Shown here piece by piece: positions 8,365 to 17,331 of a stretch of 64,000 nucleotides of DNA. A model generated the notes under the pieces. The model was not told the DNA's origin and searched no databases. It was given only the letters and a program-made list of their open reading frames with translations. How positions within the stretch are numbered: the stretch's first letter is position 1; every line of letters starts with the position of its first letter. The position numbers were made by a program, and so were the translations under genes. This stretch comes from Bacteroidota bacterium (GTDB taxonomy: Bacteria > Bacteroidota > Bacteroidia > Chitinophagales > Chitinophagaceae): the NCBI GenBank assembly GCA_947456625.1, contig CANGQJ010000008.1, forward strand, positions 43,559-107,558, given 5' to 3'.

Positions 8365-10308
8365 TTAATTAATTTTTGGAGATATTACATACTGCCAGTT
8401 TTCTTTTACACCAATATTTTTTTGTATTAAAGCAATTCGGGTAATAGTGGCATTATTCCATTTTGATTTAAAGCTACTATATTCCGCACCTTCCATAGAT
8501 GGGTATGAAATATTTAAAGTCACTTTTTTAGGATTATAGGTTAATAGAAACTTTTTTAGTGAGGCAGTTGTTAAAACAATAACCCCTTTTTGGGAAGTAT
8601 CTACATTGCAAACTGTCATAAATACTTGTTCTACTTCATTATTAGCATTTTTAAAATCGGCAGCATCCTTTATAATAACTTGATTGTTAATTTTATTTAA
8701 GATCACTTTCCTATTCCAAGTATTAACTCCTGCAACACTATCATAGGCGCCTGCAATATTCATATTTAATGCAGATTCTTTTTCATTGGTAGCATAATTG
8801 ACATTTGCTGCTTGATATTTTCTTCCTGCAAGTTGAACCTTCCCATTTACAATTGGTAGATTATGAAAATCTGACCTAGTAAACCACAATTCATACCTGT
8901 GCGAAGAAAAGGTCCTTGAGGTGTAATTGCCCCTACCCGCATCTATAATTACCGGTTCGTTATTGGCGTAAACAATAAAATCTCCTACATCGTTATGATT
9001 ATGACTCTCGGCATTATGTCCTGCATGGGAAGCTAAGTATAATCCCTCCTTTGTTCTTGAATTCATCACTTGCACATCACTTACCCAAATATCGGTTGGT
9101 TGCGTATATATATTATTATAGTTAGGTAAATTTTTAATCGTTAATAAGTTTTGAACAAACCTTGGTTTATAAAAATTTTCCCTGTTTAATTTAAAGGAAT
9201 ATTGTTCAAAATTATAAGTATGATAAGCCCAATTCCCCATACTTATTAAATTTTCATCTTGAATTGCTTTTCCAAACCTATAAATTAATAAACCATCCGC
9301 CACTACTTGCGGATCTGCATCCGAAAAATCTACAAAATATTTTCCTCCAATATGTGTTTTGTAAATATAGGCACCCATTTTTTTAATTAAAGGTTCCTCG
9401 TAAATAGCTACTAACCCTTTTGTCGCATATGAGAGCATTTCTAAGCAATCATAGGTACTTCCACCAGCTGCAAACCAATAACTTGGCCCCTCATCGCAAC
9501 CTCCCTCATCCCCTAAGCTATTAATGTAGGAATCAAGTCCAATCATGGATTTATGAATCATAAATGCCCTTCTAGAATTATCTTTTTCTAATAACAAAGT
9601 GGACATAATCCAATTACTCATAATCCATGGATTCCAATTATTTACTGGATTGGTTTTACTCATCCATCCATACCCATCGGATTTTGTAAGCATGGGCTCA
9701 AATATCCTCCTATTGGTTTCACTGTACATTCTTTTTCTTAACAATGGATTTACTTTATCCAATTTATCACCAATAAAATAATCTGTCAATCCCATTAATG
9801 CAGCAGTTTCGGCAGAAAATAGTTCCACTACAGGATGGTCCACATCGGGAAGACCAGTATTTGGAATATGCGCAGGAACGCCCCAAAAACTTTCTTCACA
9901 AATAGACCATAACCCATTAATAATAGGCTCCATAAACCTGCCTTTGTTTTCTATAGATTCTGCTAAAATAAATTTTAATAAAACTGCTCTTTTTGCAAAT
10001 GAGATATTGGCATGTTCGGTTCTATCTCCGCTTCTTACATAAGTTAATGCAACAGTTGCACTAATAGGTTCAAATTTAAAATTAAGTTCCGATTCGGCTT
10101 CTTTAATAACATGTTTTAATACACTATCCGGCACTTTTTCACTCCACTGTTCTGGTGTTTTTGGATAAGGCGTGTAATTGCTATAGCCTAGTAAATTTTG
10201 TTCAATTTGTGAAAGGCTGTACTTATTTTGTAAAATATTGCGAAGTTTTACTTGCGAAAAACCTTGTAAATAAAGTAAAATTAAAAATAGAATACTAATT
10301 TTTTTCAT
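8365..10308 (-). CDS. Heparinase II/III-family polysaccharide lyase
   Basis: 647 residues with a signal peptide (MKKISILFLILLYLQGFSQ). It has the architecture of heparinase II/III-type lyases: an N-terminal alpha-helical toroid (about 30-380) followed by beta-sandwich domains. Candidate catalytic-site stretches are NNWNPW near 222, DEGPSYWF near 272 and SHNHNDVGDFIVY near 432, the heparinase-type His/Asn/metal region. It should cleave a uronate-containing polymer by beta-elimination, leaving a 4,5-unsaturated uronate for the GH88 enzyme of the same locus. I cannot assign the exact PL family (PL12, 15, 21 and 33 share this fold). With no sulfatase gene in the window, a sulfated glycosaminoglycan is not favoured. 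Confidence 0.85.
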   Translation of the reverse strand: MKKISILFLILLYLQGFSQVKLRNILQNKYSLSQIEQNLLGYSNYTPYPKTPEQWSEKVPDSVLKHVIKEAESELNFKFEPISATVALTYVRSGDRTEHANISFAKRAVLLKFILAESIENKGRFMEPIINGLWSICEESFWGVPAHIPNTGLPDVDHPVVELFSAETAALMGLTDYFIGDKLDKVNPLLRKRMYSETNRRIFEPMLTKSDGYGWMSKTNPVNNWNPWIMSNWIMSTLLLEKDNSRRAFMIHKSMIGLDSYINSLGDEGGCDEGPSYWFAAGGSTYDCLEMLSYATKGLVAIYEEPLIKKMGAYIYKTHIGGKYFVDFSDADPQVVADGLLIYRFGKAIQDENLISMGNWAYHTYNFEQYSFKLNRENFYKPRFVQNLLTIKNLPNYNNIYTQPTDIWVSDVQVMNSRTKEGLYLASHAGHNAESHNHNDVGDFIVYANNEPVIIDAGRGNYTSRTFSSHRYELWFTRSDFHNLPIVNGKVQLAGRKYQAANVNYATNEKESALNMNIAGAYDSVAGVNTWNRKVILNKINNQVIIKDAADFKNANNEVEQVFMTVCNVDTSQKGVIVLTTASLKKFLLTYNPKKVTLNISYPSMEGAEYSSFKSKWNNATITRIALIQKNIGVKENWQYVISPKIN

Positions 10309-10370
10309 AGAAATTTATTCAAATAATTTTTTTGAATTACTATTTATAATACAATATAAGGTACCTATAA

Positions 10371-10401
10371 AAATGCCTCCAAAAAAATTTTGGAGGCATT
10401 T
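10371..10401 (-). terminator. Terminator after the first susCD pair
   Basis: A 14-bp inverted repeat (10371-10384 with 10388-10401, core TGCCTCC/GGAGGCA) has a 3-nt loop and A/T-rich flanks on both sides. It lies 22 nt beyond the susD stop codon and separates susCD from the downstream lyase gene on the same strand. Confidence 0.8.
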
Positions 10402-10423
10402 TTATTTAAATGAAAATAGCTAC

Positions 10424-12277
10424 CTAATCTGGAATTTTATCCAATGGAGTTACATTTAACTCAGCACCAGAATATCCAATATTTTGGTTAATACGACCGC
10501 CACTGTTACCTAAGATAGCAGCTTGAGGTATTGGCCATAATATGTGATAAGGACTAATTTTAAACATATCACCGTGCGGTGTTACAAAGTTAGTTTTGTA
10601 AAATATGTTTTTATCCATTAAACGATCATAGAAATAGTTGTTGGTAGAGAAGCTTGCTAATGAATATGTTTTACCATTTGGTGCAGCCTTACCAGTTTTA
10701 GCAAAAATATAAGCAATTCTTGTTAACTCTGTTTTACGAGGCTCTTCCCAGTATAACTCACGAGCTCTTTCATCTAATACTGCATCAATACTTGTAACCT
10801 TAGAAGCAGTATAAGGAGCACAATTTGCACGTGTACGCACTACGTTAATATCAGCAGTTGCACTTGCAAAATCGCCTTTCCAAATATAAGCCTCGGCACG
10901 TAATAAATATGTTTCAGCTAAACGGAACACATACCAATCACTGTGTCCACCTTGCATAGGGTTATTGTCTAAATCTGGTACATATAATTTATAATGAGGC
11001 CAAGGGTACCAGCTACGTAAGGTATCGGTACATAACAATTTTTTACCGTCAAATAAACGCATGCGTAAACCGTAAGCAGTATCCTTTGCAGTTTTTAATG
11101 CTGGTGCATAATAACGTACATTTTCCATGTACATATAGTTACCAGATACCGAGTCATGTCTGTAATCCTTAGCATCATCCCAAATATCCTTATACTCGTA
11201 TGGCGTAGAACGACAACGTCCAATTCCTCTTCCATATAAGTTCATGATATCAATTTCTAAACCACCTGTTGCAGAAGCACCTGCTTTACCAGAAGGAGTA
11301 ATAATGTTAGTTCCAACTGAAATACCTGGAGCCGCTTGGCGCATAATACGAGTACCTTGTGTACCAGTAGTACCAAAATTATACATACCTGCACTACCAG
11401 TACGATCGGTAACCAAGAATAATACCTCGGTATTTGTAGCCAATGCTTTATTATCAGGACGGTGTAAATCCCAAGTAACATTTTTTGTTGATATACCTGC
11501 ATCTACTCCAAAGCGAGCTGTAACCATTTTAAAAGTACCGTTATTAATTACCGCACTTGAAGCAGTAATTGCATCGTCAAATAAACCCAACGCTAAGTCA
11601 ATTTTTGCTAATAAATGATAACAAGCTCCTTTATTTACTGCTCCTTTATCGGCAACCCAAGGCACATTTGCTACAGCAAATTCTAAATCCTGTTTCATCT
11701 TAGTTAAAATAACATCACGCTTTACTGTTGCAAAATCCACTTTAGCAGAAGAAATTTCTGACAATGGACAAGGTACATCACCAAATTGGTTGGTTAAACG
11801 GTAATAATCAAAAGCTCTATAAAAATAGGCTTGGCCTAATAATATATTTTTATCTGCATCAGAAACTGCAGTTGCTTTTGGAATTCTAGAAATAATTGTA
11901 TTTGCTAAACGAATACCAATCCACTCTTGATCCCAATACCAACCAATACGGTTAAAGTCTGGGTTGTTTAACTGTGCATCTGGACGAATTTGCATATCCA
12001 TATTTTGAGCAGGGCCCGATTTGTCATCAGTACCTTCTACAGAAATATCAGAGAATATACTTTCTGAGATAATTGGTGATCCGTCACCAAAATACTCATC
12101 ACGAATATTTTTAGCACATGCTGCTAATCCAGAAGTAAATCCAGCTTTGTCAACAAAGGTATTCTCAGGAGAATAAATGGACAAAGGTACTGGCGTTAAC
12201 CAATCTTTTTTACAACCACTAATACCTACCATAAAAAGGCAAGCAAGTAGTCCGAAATATTTCATTTTATTTTTCAT
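10424..12277 (-). CDS. susD: SusD/RagB-family outer-membrane glycan-binding lipoprotein
   Basis: 617 residues. The lipoprotein signal ends in GISGC followed by KKDW, giving a lipidated cysteine near residue 22. SusD features follow: an N-terminal TPR-like helical region (IIISRIPKA type, then LLGQAYFYRAFDYYRLTNQFGDVP near 155), RLAETYLLRAEAYIWKGDFASA near 455, and the C-terminal RARELYWEEPRKTEL and ILWPIPQAAI stretches. It captures oligosaccharide at the cell surface and delivers it to its SusC partner, encoded 32 nt upstream. Location in the uronate locus suggests a uronate-containing ligand. It is somewhat longer than the usual 500-580 residues. Confidence 0.95.
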   Translation of the reverse strand: MKNKMKYFGLLACLFMVGISGCKKDWLTPVPLSIYSPENTFVDKAGFTSGLAACAKNIRDEYFGDGSPIISESIFSDISVEGTDDKSGPAQNMDMQIRPDAQLNNPDFNRIGWYWDQEWIGIRLANTIISRIPKATAVSDADKNILLGQAYFYRAFDYYRLTNQFGDVPCPLSEISSAKVDFATVKRDVILTKMKQDLEFAVANVPWVADKGAVNKGACYHLLAKIDLALGLFDDAITASSAVINNGTFKMVTARFGVDAGISTKNVTWDLHRPDNKALATNTEVLFLVTDRTGSAGMYNFGTTGTQGTRIMRQAAPGISVGTNIITPSGKAGASATGGLEIDIMNLYGRGIGRCRSTPYEYKDIWDDAKDYRHDSVSGNYMYMENVRYYAPALKTAKDTAYGLRMRLFDGKKLLCTDTLRSWYPWPHYKLYVPDLDNNPMQGGHSDWYVFRLAETYLLRAEAYIWKGDFASATADINVVRTRANCAPYTASKVTSIDAVLDERARELYWEEPRKTELTRIAYIFAKTGKAAPNGKTYSLASFSTNNYFYDRLMDKNIFYKTNFVTPHGDMFKISPYHILWPIPQAAILGNSGGRINQNIGYSGAELNVTPLDKIPD

Positions 12278-12309
12278 ATCAATCTTGTTTTGAATAGTTT
12301 TAAGTTAGC

Positions 12310-15300
12310 TTATAAAGTTAAGTTTAAACCAAAGTTTACAGTATATGGAGTTGGTGCACCGCCACTTGTTCCATTTTTATTTTCTGGATCAAAATAGATC
12401 CAATCGCTGAACACATGTGCATTTACTACATTCATATAAAATTTAATAGCTTCAAATTTATGCTTACGCGCAATTTCTTGCGGTAAAGTATATGCTAAAC
12501 TCATATTACTTAATCTCACAAAAGATGATTTACGATACACATTCCAAGATACTGGTCCACCCACATTTGATGCAATACCAGCATAATCATTAATTGGATT
12601 AGTAGGTGTCCAATAAGGTATTTTATAAAAGTTAGATCTATCATAAAATACGTTACCACCATTTAATTGAGAGTTTGTGGCTTCACTAAATGAACTTAAT
12701 TGACCAATTTTAGCATTTAAGGTAAAAGAGAAATCAAAATTCTTGAAAATTCTGAAATCGTTTCTTAAGTTAAATGAATACTTAGGAGTTGTTTCACCTA
12801 GGAATTGCTTATCGGCAATAGTATAAGCACCATCGTTATTTTTATCTTCTAATTTAAAGTCACCTGGCTTATAACCATATTTTGCAGCAGTAGCTGCTTC
12901 GGAAATTTGCCATACTCCTACTATATTGTAATTGTAAACTGCAGAAATAGCATGTCCAATAAACCATTGGTTTGTTAAGTCATCTTTTTCTGTGTTGCCG
13001 GTTACTTTTCCTGTAGCATCATAGTCTGGAGTTGCACCGTATAAGTGGTTAATGGTATTTTTATTCCACCAAAGACCAAATGTAGTTTTCCATGTGAAGT
13101 TTTTCTTCTCCACATTTACAGTATTAATTGAAATCTCAGTTCCTTTATTTTCTACCTCACCAAGGTTTACTAATATACTGCTAAATCCAACAACACTAGG
13201 TAAAGATCTGTTCACTAATAAATCCTTAGTTACACGATCATACATATCAACCGATCCACTTACTTTTCCTTTAATTACACTAAAGTCAAAACCATAGTTA
13301 ATAGAGGAGTTACGCTCCCACTTTAAATTAGGATTAGATAAGTTAGAAGCTTGAACAGTTGATCCATTATAAGCAACACCACCAGAAGTTGTGTATACAT
13401 AAGTACCAGAAGCTAAATTTGATAAGGCAGCATATCGGCCAATTTCACGGTTACCGTTTTCACCATAAGAAGCTCTTAATTTTAAGTAATCCAACCAGCT
13501 TTGTGTACTTTTCATAAATTTCTCTTCGTTGATAGCCCATGCTAATGCAACTGAAGGGAATGTTGCACGAGGATTTTGTTGTCCAAATGCAGAATAACCA
13601 TCACGACGAGTAGTTGCTGTAAAGAAATAACGTTGGTCAAAATTATAGTTAATTCTTCCCATTAAGGCGTCGCCAGTAGAAACCTGGTCATCACTTGAAA
13701 CAGTAACACCTGCAGTACCAGATTGAACAGCATGGTAACTTAAGTTGTCGTTAGGTGCAAAGTTTTCTGAGTGTAATTTAGTATTCCATGACTGAAATTT
13801 CTCGGCATTAAATAAGAAAGTAGCTTCTACACTATGCTTTTTATATTTTTGATTCCATCTAACAATATTATCTGACTGCCAAGAATAAGTAGTTTGATCT
13901 CTTCTATCAACAATACCTTTTTTAGCTGCAATTGTTGGGTTTAATGCAGACTGGTGATTGAATTCAGTTAAGAAATCAAAACGTGGAGAAAAGTTAGCTT
14001 GATAAGAGAACCCCCAAGGAATTTTACCTTTTACGTAAACAGTACCAAATAAGTTATTATAACGATACATACGGTCGGTATAATATTGTTCCATGAATGG
14101 GTTGGTGTTGTTACCTGGATCATCGTTAGGACTTACCCTTAAAGTAACACCATCATCGGCATAAATAGAACCCCAAGGTGTAGTTCTGGTTACATCACTC
14201 ATACTAAGTGGCACAGAACTCTCGTCTCTATTTGCAAATTGAAAATTAGCACCTATCGTTAAAAATTTAGCAGCAGTAGACTCTAAGTTTAAGCGCGTAC
14301 GGAATGTTTTGTAAACATCTCCTTTAGTTAAACCTTCATTGGTTAAATAACCTAATGAGAAATAATAGTTATAATCGTCTCTGCGTTGAGAAATACTTAC
14401 AGTATGATCGTGCTGTAAAGCATTGTTATTGTAAATTAAATTTTCCCAATCTAACATTTTATTGGCTTGGTAATTTGCAATTTCAATAGGCTTTAATTTT
14501 AAACGGTTTAACCACTCTAATACTGGATCAGCAGTACTGCTAGTTAAAGCCAACCAATCGGTTTGAGAAATAGAACCCGCAGGTAATTTTCTAGGATCGG
14601 TATATTTATATCTTACACCTGGCTTAGAAGTTGAATCGTAACCAACTTGGCTCCAAATAGCTTCCCCTCTAAAATCAAGCATTTCATTACCATTTAATAA
14701 ATGTGGCTTCGCCGCTAAACTATTAAATCCAATATTGTCATTAAAAGTAATTACTGGCTTTCCACCTTTACCTCGCTTAGTTGTAATTAATACAACTCCG
14801 TTAGCAGATCTTGCTCCAAATACAGCAGCAGAACTTGCATCTTTTAAAACGTCAATTGTAGCAATGTCGTTAGGGTTAATATCCTCTAAACCACCTGGAT
14901 AAATTACTCCATCCAATACAATTAATGGACTAGAACTAGCTGTTAAAGTACCTTTACCACGCACTTGTAAACTAGCATTAGAACCTTTTGTACTTGCATC
15001 AAAACCAACATCCATACCTGGTGCGTTACCACGTAACATATCACCTACTGAACGAGGATTTTCGTTTTCTAATTGAGTGGCTTTAATTTGAACTACCGCA
15101 CCCGTTAAATCCTTTTTACTTTGGGTACCATAACCCACCACAACAACGTCAGTTAAAGAGGAAACCTGCTCTGTTAATATTACGGTAATTGCTCCACCCT
15201 TTTTTACTGCTACTTCTTTTGTAAGAAAACCTACAGCAGTTACTGAGATAGAAGCATTGTCAGCAACATCTTTTAAGGTAAAATTACCTTGTGCATCAGT

Positions 15301-15537
15301 AATAACTCCTGATTTAGAACCTTTTACTGATACAGATGCTCCTTCGATTGGGGAATTTCTTGTATCGACAACTTTACCAGACACATTGGATGGAGGTAAC
15401 ACTTTGGTCGAAAACAATTTGAGCTCATTGCCTCGAGCTTGCAAGTTTACACTGGAAGTAAGTAATAAACTCATAAAGCTTACTACTAAAACCAAGTTCA
15501 TCTGCGGCATTTTGCAAGATTTTTGTTTTTGTTTCAT
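12310..15537 (-). CDS. susC: SusC/RagA-family TonB-dependent outer-membrane transporter
   Basis: 1075 residues. A signal region (about 1-35) is followed by a carboxypeptidase-regulatory-like domain (VSGKVVDTRNSPIEGASVSV, about 52-130), the plug (VVVGYGTQSKKDLTGAV at about 132, then PLIVLDGVIYPGGLEDINP and DVLKDASSAAVFGARSANGV), and a long beta-barrel ending in VNFGLNLTL. It imports oligosaccharide into the periplasm with TonB energy, together with the SusD lipoprotein encoded directly downstream. No STN domain is visible, so transcription is probably set by the LacI-type regulator rather than an anti-sigma system. A TAGTTTTG -7 box lies upstream on the minus strand (15700-15707). A few extra residues precede the hydrophobic core, so a start at Met10 or Met13 is possible. 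Confidence 0.96.
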   Translation of the reverse strand: MKQKQKSCKMPQMNLVLVVSFMSLLLTSSVNLQARGNELKLFSTKVLPPSNVSGKVVDTRNSPIEGASVSVKGSKSGVITDAQGNFTLKDVADNASISVTAVGFLTKEVAVKKGGAITVILTEQVSSLTDVVVVGYGTQSKKDLTGAVVQIKATQLENENPRSVGDMLRGNAPGMDVGFDASTKGSNASLQVRGKGTLTASSSPLIVLDGVIYPGGLEDINPNDIATIDVLKDASSAAVFGARSANGVVLITTKRGKGGKPVITFNDNIGFNSLAAKPHLLNGNEMLDFRGEAIWSQVGYDSTSKPGVRYKYTDPRKLPAGSISQTDWLALTSSTADPVLEWLNRLKLKPIEIANYQANKMLDWENLIYNNNALQHDHTVSISQRRDDYNYYFSLGYLTNEGLTKGDVYKTFRTRLNLESTAAKFLTIGANFQFANRDESSVPLSMSDVTRTTPWGSIYADDGVTLRVSPNDDPGNNTNPFMEQYYTDRMYRYNNLFGTVYVKGKIPWGFSYQANFSPRFDFLTEFNHQSALNPTIAAKKGIVDRRDQTTYSWQSDNIVRWNQKYKKHSVEATFLFNAEKFQSWNTKLHSENFAPNDNLSYHAVQSGTAGVTVSSDDQVSTGDALMGRINYNFDQRYFFTATTRRDGYSAFGQQNPRATFPSVALAWAINEEKFMKSTQSWLDYLKLRASYGENGNREIGRYAALSNLASGTYVYTTSGGVAYNGSTVQASNLSNPNLKWERNSSINYGFDFSVIKGKVSGSVDMYDRVTKDLLVNRSLPSVVGFSSILVNLGEVENKGTEISINTVNVEKKNFTWKTTFGLWWNKNTINHLYGATPDYDATGKVTGNTEKDDLTNQWFIGHAISAVYNYNIVGVWQISEAATAAKYGYKPGDFKLEDKNNDGAYTIADKQFLGETTPKYSFNLRNDFRIFKNFDFSFTLNAKIGQLSSFSEATNSQLNGGNVFYDRSNFYKIPYWTPTNPINDYAGIASNVGGPVSWNVYRKSSFVRLSNMSLAYTLPQEIARKHKFEAIKFYMNVVNAHVFSDWIYFDPENKNGTSGGAPTPYTVNFGLNLTL

Positions 15538-15540
15538 TTA

Positions 15541-15880
15541 ACTAAAATTGATTTTTAATGATTTACTTAAAATCAAAAAAGTATGTTAAAATAGTTAGCA
15601 AGCAATGTTAAATATTTTATCAAACCCTTGATTTCATTACACTTACAAGTAAACTTTGAAAATTGAACCTTGAATTAAACCAATATAGGTTTGAGGTGTC
15701 AAAACTAATTTTAACAAGCAATCGTAATTTTAAGTAGTTAAATTTATCTTAATATGGCCCATATTTCCAAATTTATGGGGATATATTTCTAAAATATTGC
15801 GAAATCGTTTTCGAGAAATTTGCGTACAATTAAATTATTGTTTGACCATTATCCTTAAATTGTTTAATAAAAAATACTTT
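15541..15880. promoter_or_regulatory. susC/thuA divergent control region with LacI-type operator
   Basis: This 340-bp AT-rich gap separates susC (minus) from the ThuA-like gene (plus). The 14-mer CGAAATCGTTTTCG at 15800-15813 is a near palindrome (12 of 14 positions symmetric) and matches CGATATCGTTTTCG in the uxuA/lacI gap at 13 of 14 positions. A minus-strand -7 box, TAGTTTTG (plus strand CAAAACTA at 15700-15707), could serve susC with a leader of about 155 nt. I see no convincing small ORF here. The open frame running into this gap from thuA starts at a TTG at 15797 and is not credible as coding. Confidence 0.55.
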
Positions 15881-16738
15881 ATGAATCTATTTGTGAAACG
15901 TCCTTTATTGTTTTGTTTAATTTTAGTGTTTATTAGCCATTTTGGATCTGCAAAAAATGTAAATAACACCCCTATTGATAAACTAACAAAATCCAAGATT
16001 TTGGTATATACAAAAAATGGTAAAGGTTATGTTCATGATAATATTGCAGCTTCTGTAAAATGTATTCAATCATTGGGCTTTGAAAATAATTTTAGTGTTG
16101 TTGTTTCCGATGACCCAACGGTATTTGATGAAGCAAATTTAAAGCAATATAATTTGCTCATTTTTACAAGTACCAACAATGATGTATTTGACAATGATGC
16201 TCAAAGAGTTTCGTTTAGAAGATACATAGAAGCGGGTGGTGGTTTTATAGGACTACACTCGGTTACTGGCACCGAACGAAATTGGACTTGGTTTAAAATG
16301 TTAATTGGTGAAACTTTTTCTTGGCATGCAAAATTTCAATCCTTTAGTGTTGTTAATATTGACCCTTCACACCCTGCTATGAAAGGTGTTCCAATGGTTT
16401 GGACCAAGGAAGACGAATGTTATTTTGGAAAAGAACTTTATCCAGGCATTAAAGTGTTAATGATGCATGATTTATCTACTTTAAATCAAGAACAAACCGA
16501 TTTAATTACAAAAAATGCAGGCTCTTACGTTAATTATTTCCCTGCAGTTTGGTATCAAAATTTTCAAGGTGGCCATGTTTGGATTACAACGCTAGGACAT
16601 GATAAAAACAATTATGAAAACCCGGTTTTCAAAAATCATATTTTACAGGGTATTAAATTTATTGCAAATCAATTTAATGGAATTCATTACGAAAATGCTT
16701 TTGCAACAGACAAAAACGATCCTATAAAAATAAAATAA
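15881..16738 (+). CDS. ThuA-like domain protein, secreted
   Basis: 285 residues from the ATG at 15881. The frame stays open back to a TTG at 15797, but the signal peptide (NLFVKRPLLFCLILVFISHFG) begins at this ATG. A ThuA-like domain fills the rest: ILVYTKNGKGYVHD, YNLLIFTSTNNDVF, FRRYIEAGGGFIGLHS with ERNWTWFKMLIG, PAVWYQNFQGGHVWITTLGHD. ThuA proteins are glutamine-amidotransferase-like folds associated with trehalose and 3-keto-sugar metabolism; their catalytic role in Bacteroidota is not settled. The stop codon directly abuts the ATG of the next gene. The operator-like site at 15800-15813 suggests control by the LacI-family regulator. Confidence 0.85.
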   Translation: MNLFVKRPLLFCLILVFISHFGSAKNVNNTPIDKLTKSKILVYTKNGKGYVHDNIAASVKCIQSLGFENNFSVVVSDDPTVFDEANLKQYNLLIFTSTNNDVFDNDAQRVSFRRYIEAGGGFIGLHSVTGTERNWTWFKMLIGETFSWHAKFQSFSVVNIDPSHPAMKGVPMVWTKEDECYFGKELYPGIKVLMMHDLSTLNQEQTDLITKNAGSYVNYFPAVWYQNFQGGHVWITTLGHDKNNYENPVFKNHILQGIKFIANQFNGIHYENAFATDKNDPIKIK

Positions 16739-17329
16739 ATGAATTTTAAAAATAGCATCACCACATTTCTTTTTTGCTTAAGCAGTATGGTTGTATTTGG
16801 CCAAACTAAATTAACCATTGGTACTTATAAAAATATTTATGATATGCTTAAGGACGTACCAGGCTTGGACGTGACTACCAATGGAGGCAAAGCTGGAACT
16901 ATAATTATTAGAGGCATTAGTAGCTTTAAAAGCCAACAGCCTCCCTTATTTGTAGTAGACGGATCGGTTTATAGTGGTGATATTATGAATATTAATCCTC
17001 AGGATGTAGATAATATATCGGTATTAAAAGACGCTGCTTCGGCAACCGCATATGGCGCCCAGGGCAATGCAGGCGTTATTGTGATATCCACTAAAAAAGG
17101 ATCTATTATAAGTAATGTTCCTCAGGTTTCAAATTATTCAAAGTCGGCATACTCCTATTTTATTGAACATCAAACGCATATTAAATTAATTGCAATGGAT
17201 GACAACCTAATTATTGAAGGGGTTATCCAAAAACAAGCCGACTCGTTGTTGATTTTTATAAAAAAACGTAAAGAAATAGCTGTTCCAATTAGACTTATTA
17301 AAAAAGTTGAAATGGTTCCAGAGGACTAG
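16739..17329 (+). CDS. Small secreted protein with isolated TonB plug domain (no barrel)
   Basis: 196 residues. The signal peptide (about 1-21, ending VFGQ) is followed by a nearly complete SusC-type plug at about 28-125: YDMLKDVPGLDVTTNGG, IIIRGISSF, PLFVVDGSVYSGDIMNINP, ISVLKDAASATAYGAQGNAGV and IVISTKKGS. No barrel follows. A C-terminal region of about 70 residues (IKLIAMDDNLIIEGVIQKQ, LLIFIKKRKEIAVPIRLIK) is probably beta-rich and is unrecognised. There is no frameshift evidence: the frame ends cleanly and no barrel sequence lies beyond. It starts on the nucleotide after the ThuA-like stop codon, so the two are presumably co-translated. Function is unknown; partner binding through the plug fold is a guess. 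Confidence 0.75.
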   Translation: MNFKNSITTFLFCLSSMVVFGQTKLTIGTYKNIYDMLKDVPGLDVTTNGGKAGTIIIRGISSFKSQQPPLFVVDGSVYSGDIMNINPQDVDNISVLKDAASATAYGAQGNAGVIVISTKKGSIISNVPQVSNYSKSAYSYFIEHQTHIKLIAMDDNLIIEGVIQKQADSLLIFIKKRKEIAVPIRLIKKVEMVPED

Positions 17330-17331
17330 TG

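Noticed and set aside
15797..15880. An N-terminal extension of the ThuA-like gene from a TTG at 15797
   Set aside because: The signal peptide begins at the ATG at 15881, and the extension would cover the operator-like site.
16739..17329. Truncated susC pseudogene
   Set aside because: The frame is intact with a signal peptide and a distinct C-terminal tail, and no barrel sequence lies in the following bases or other frames.
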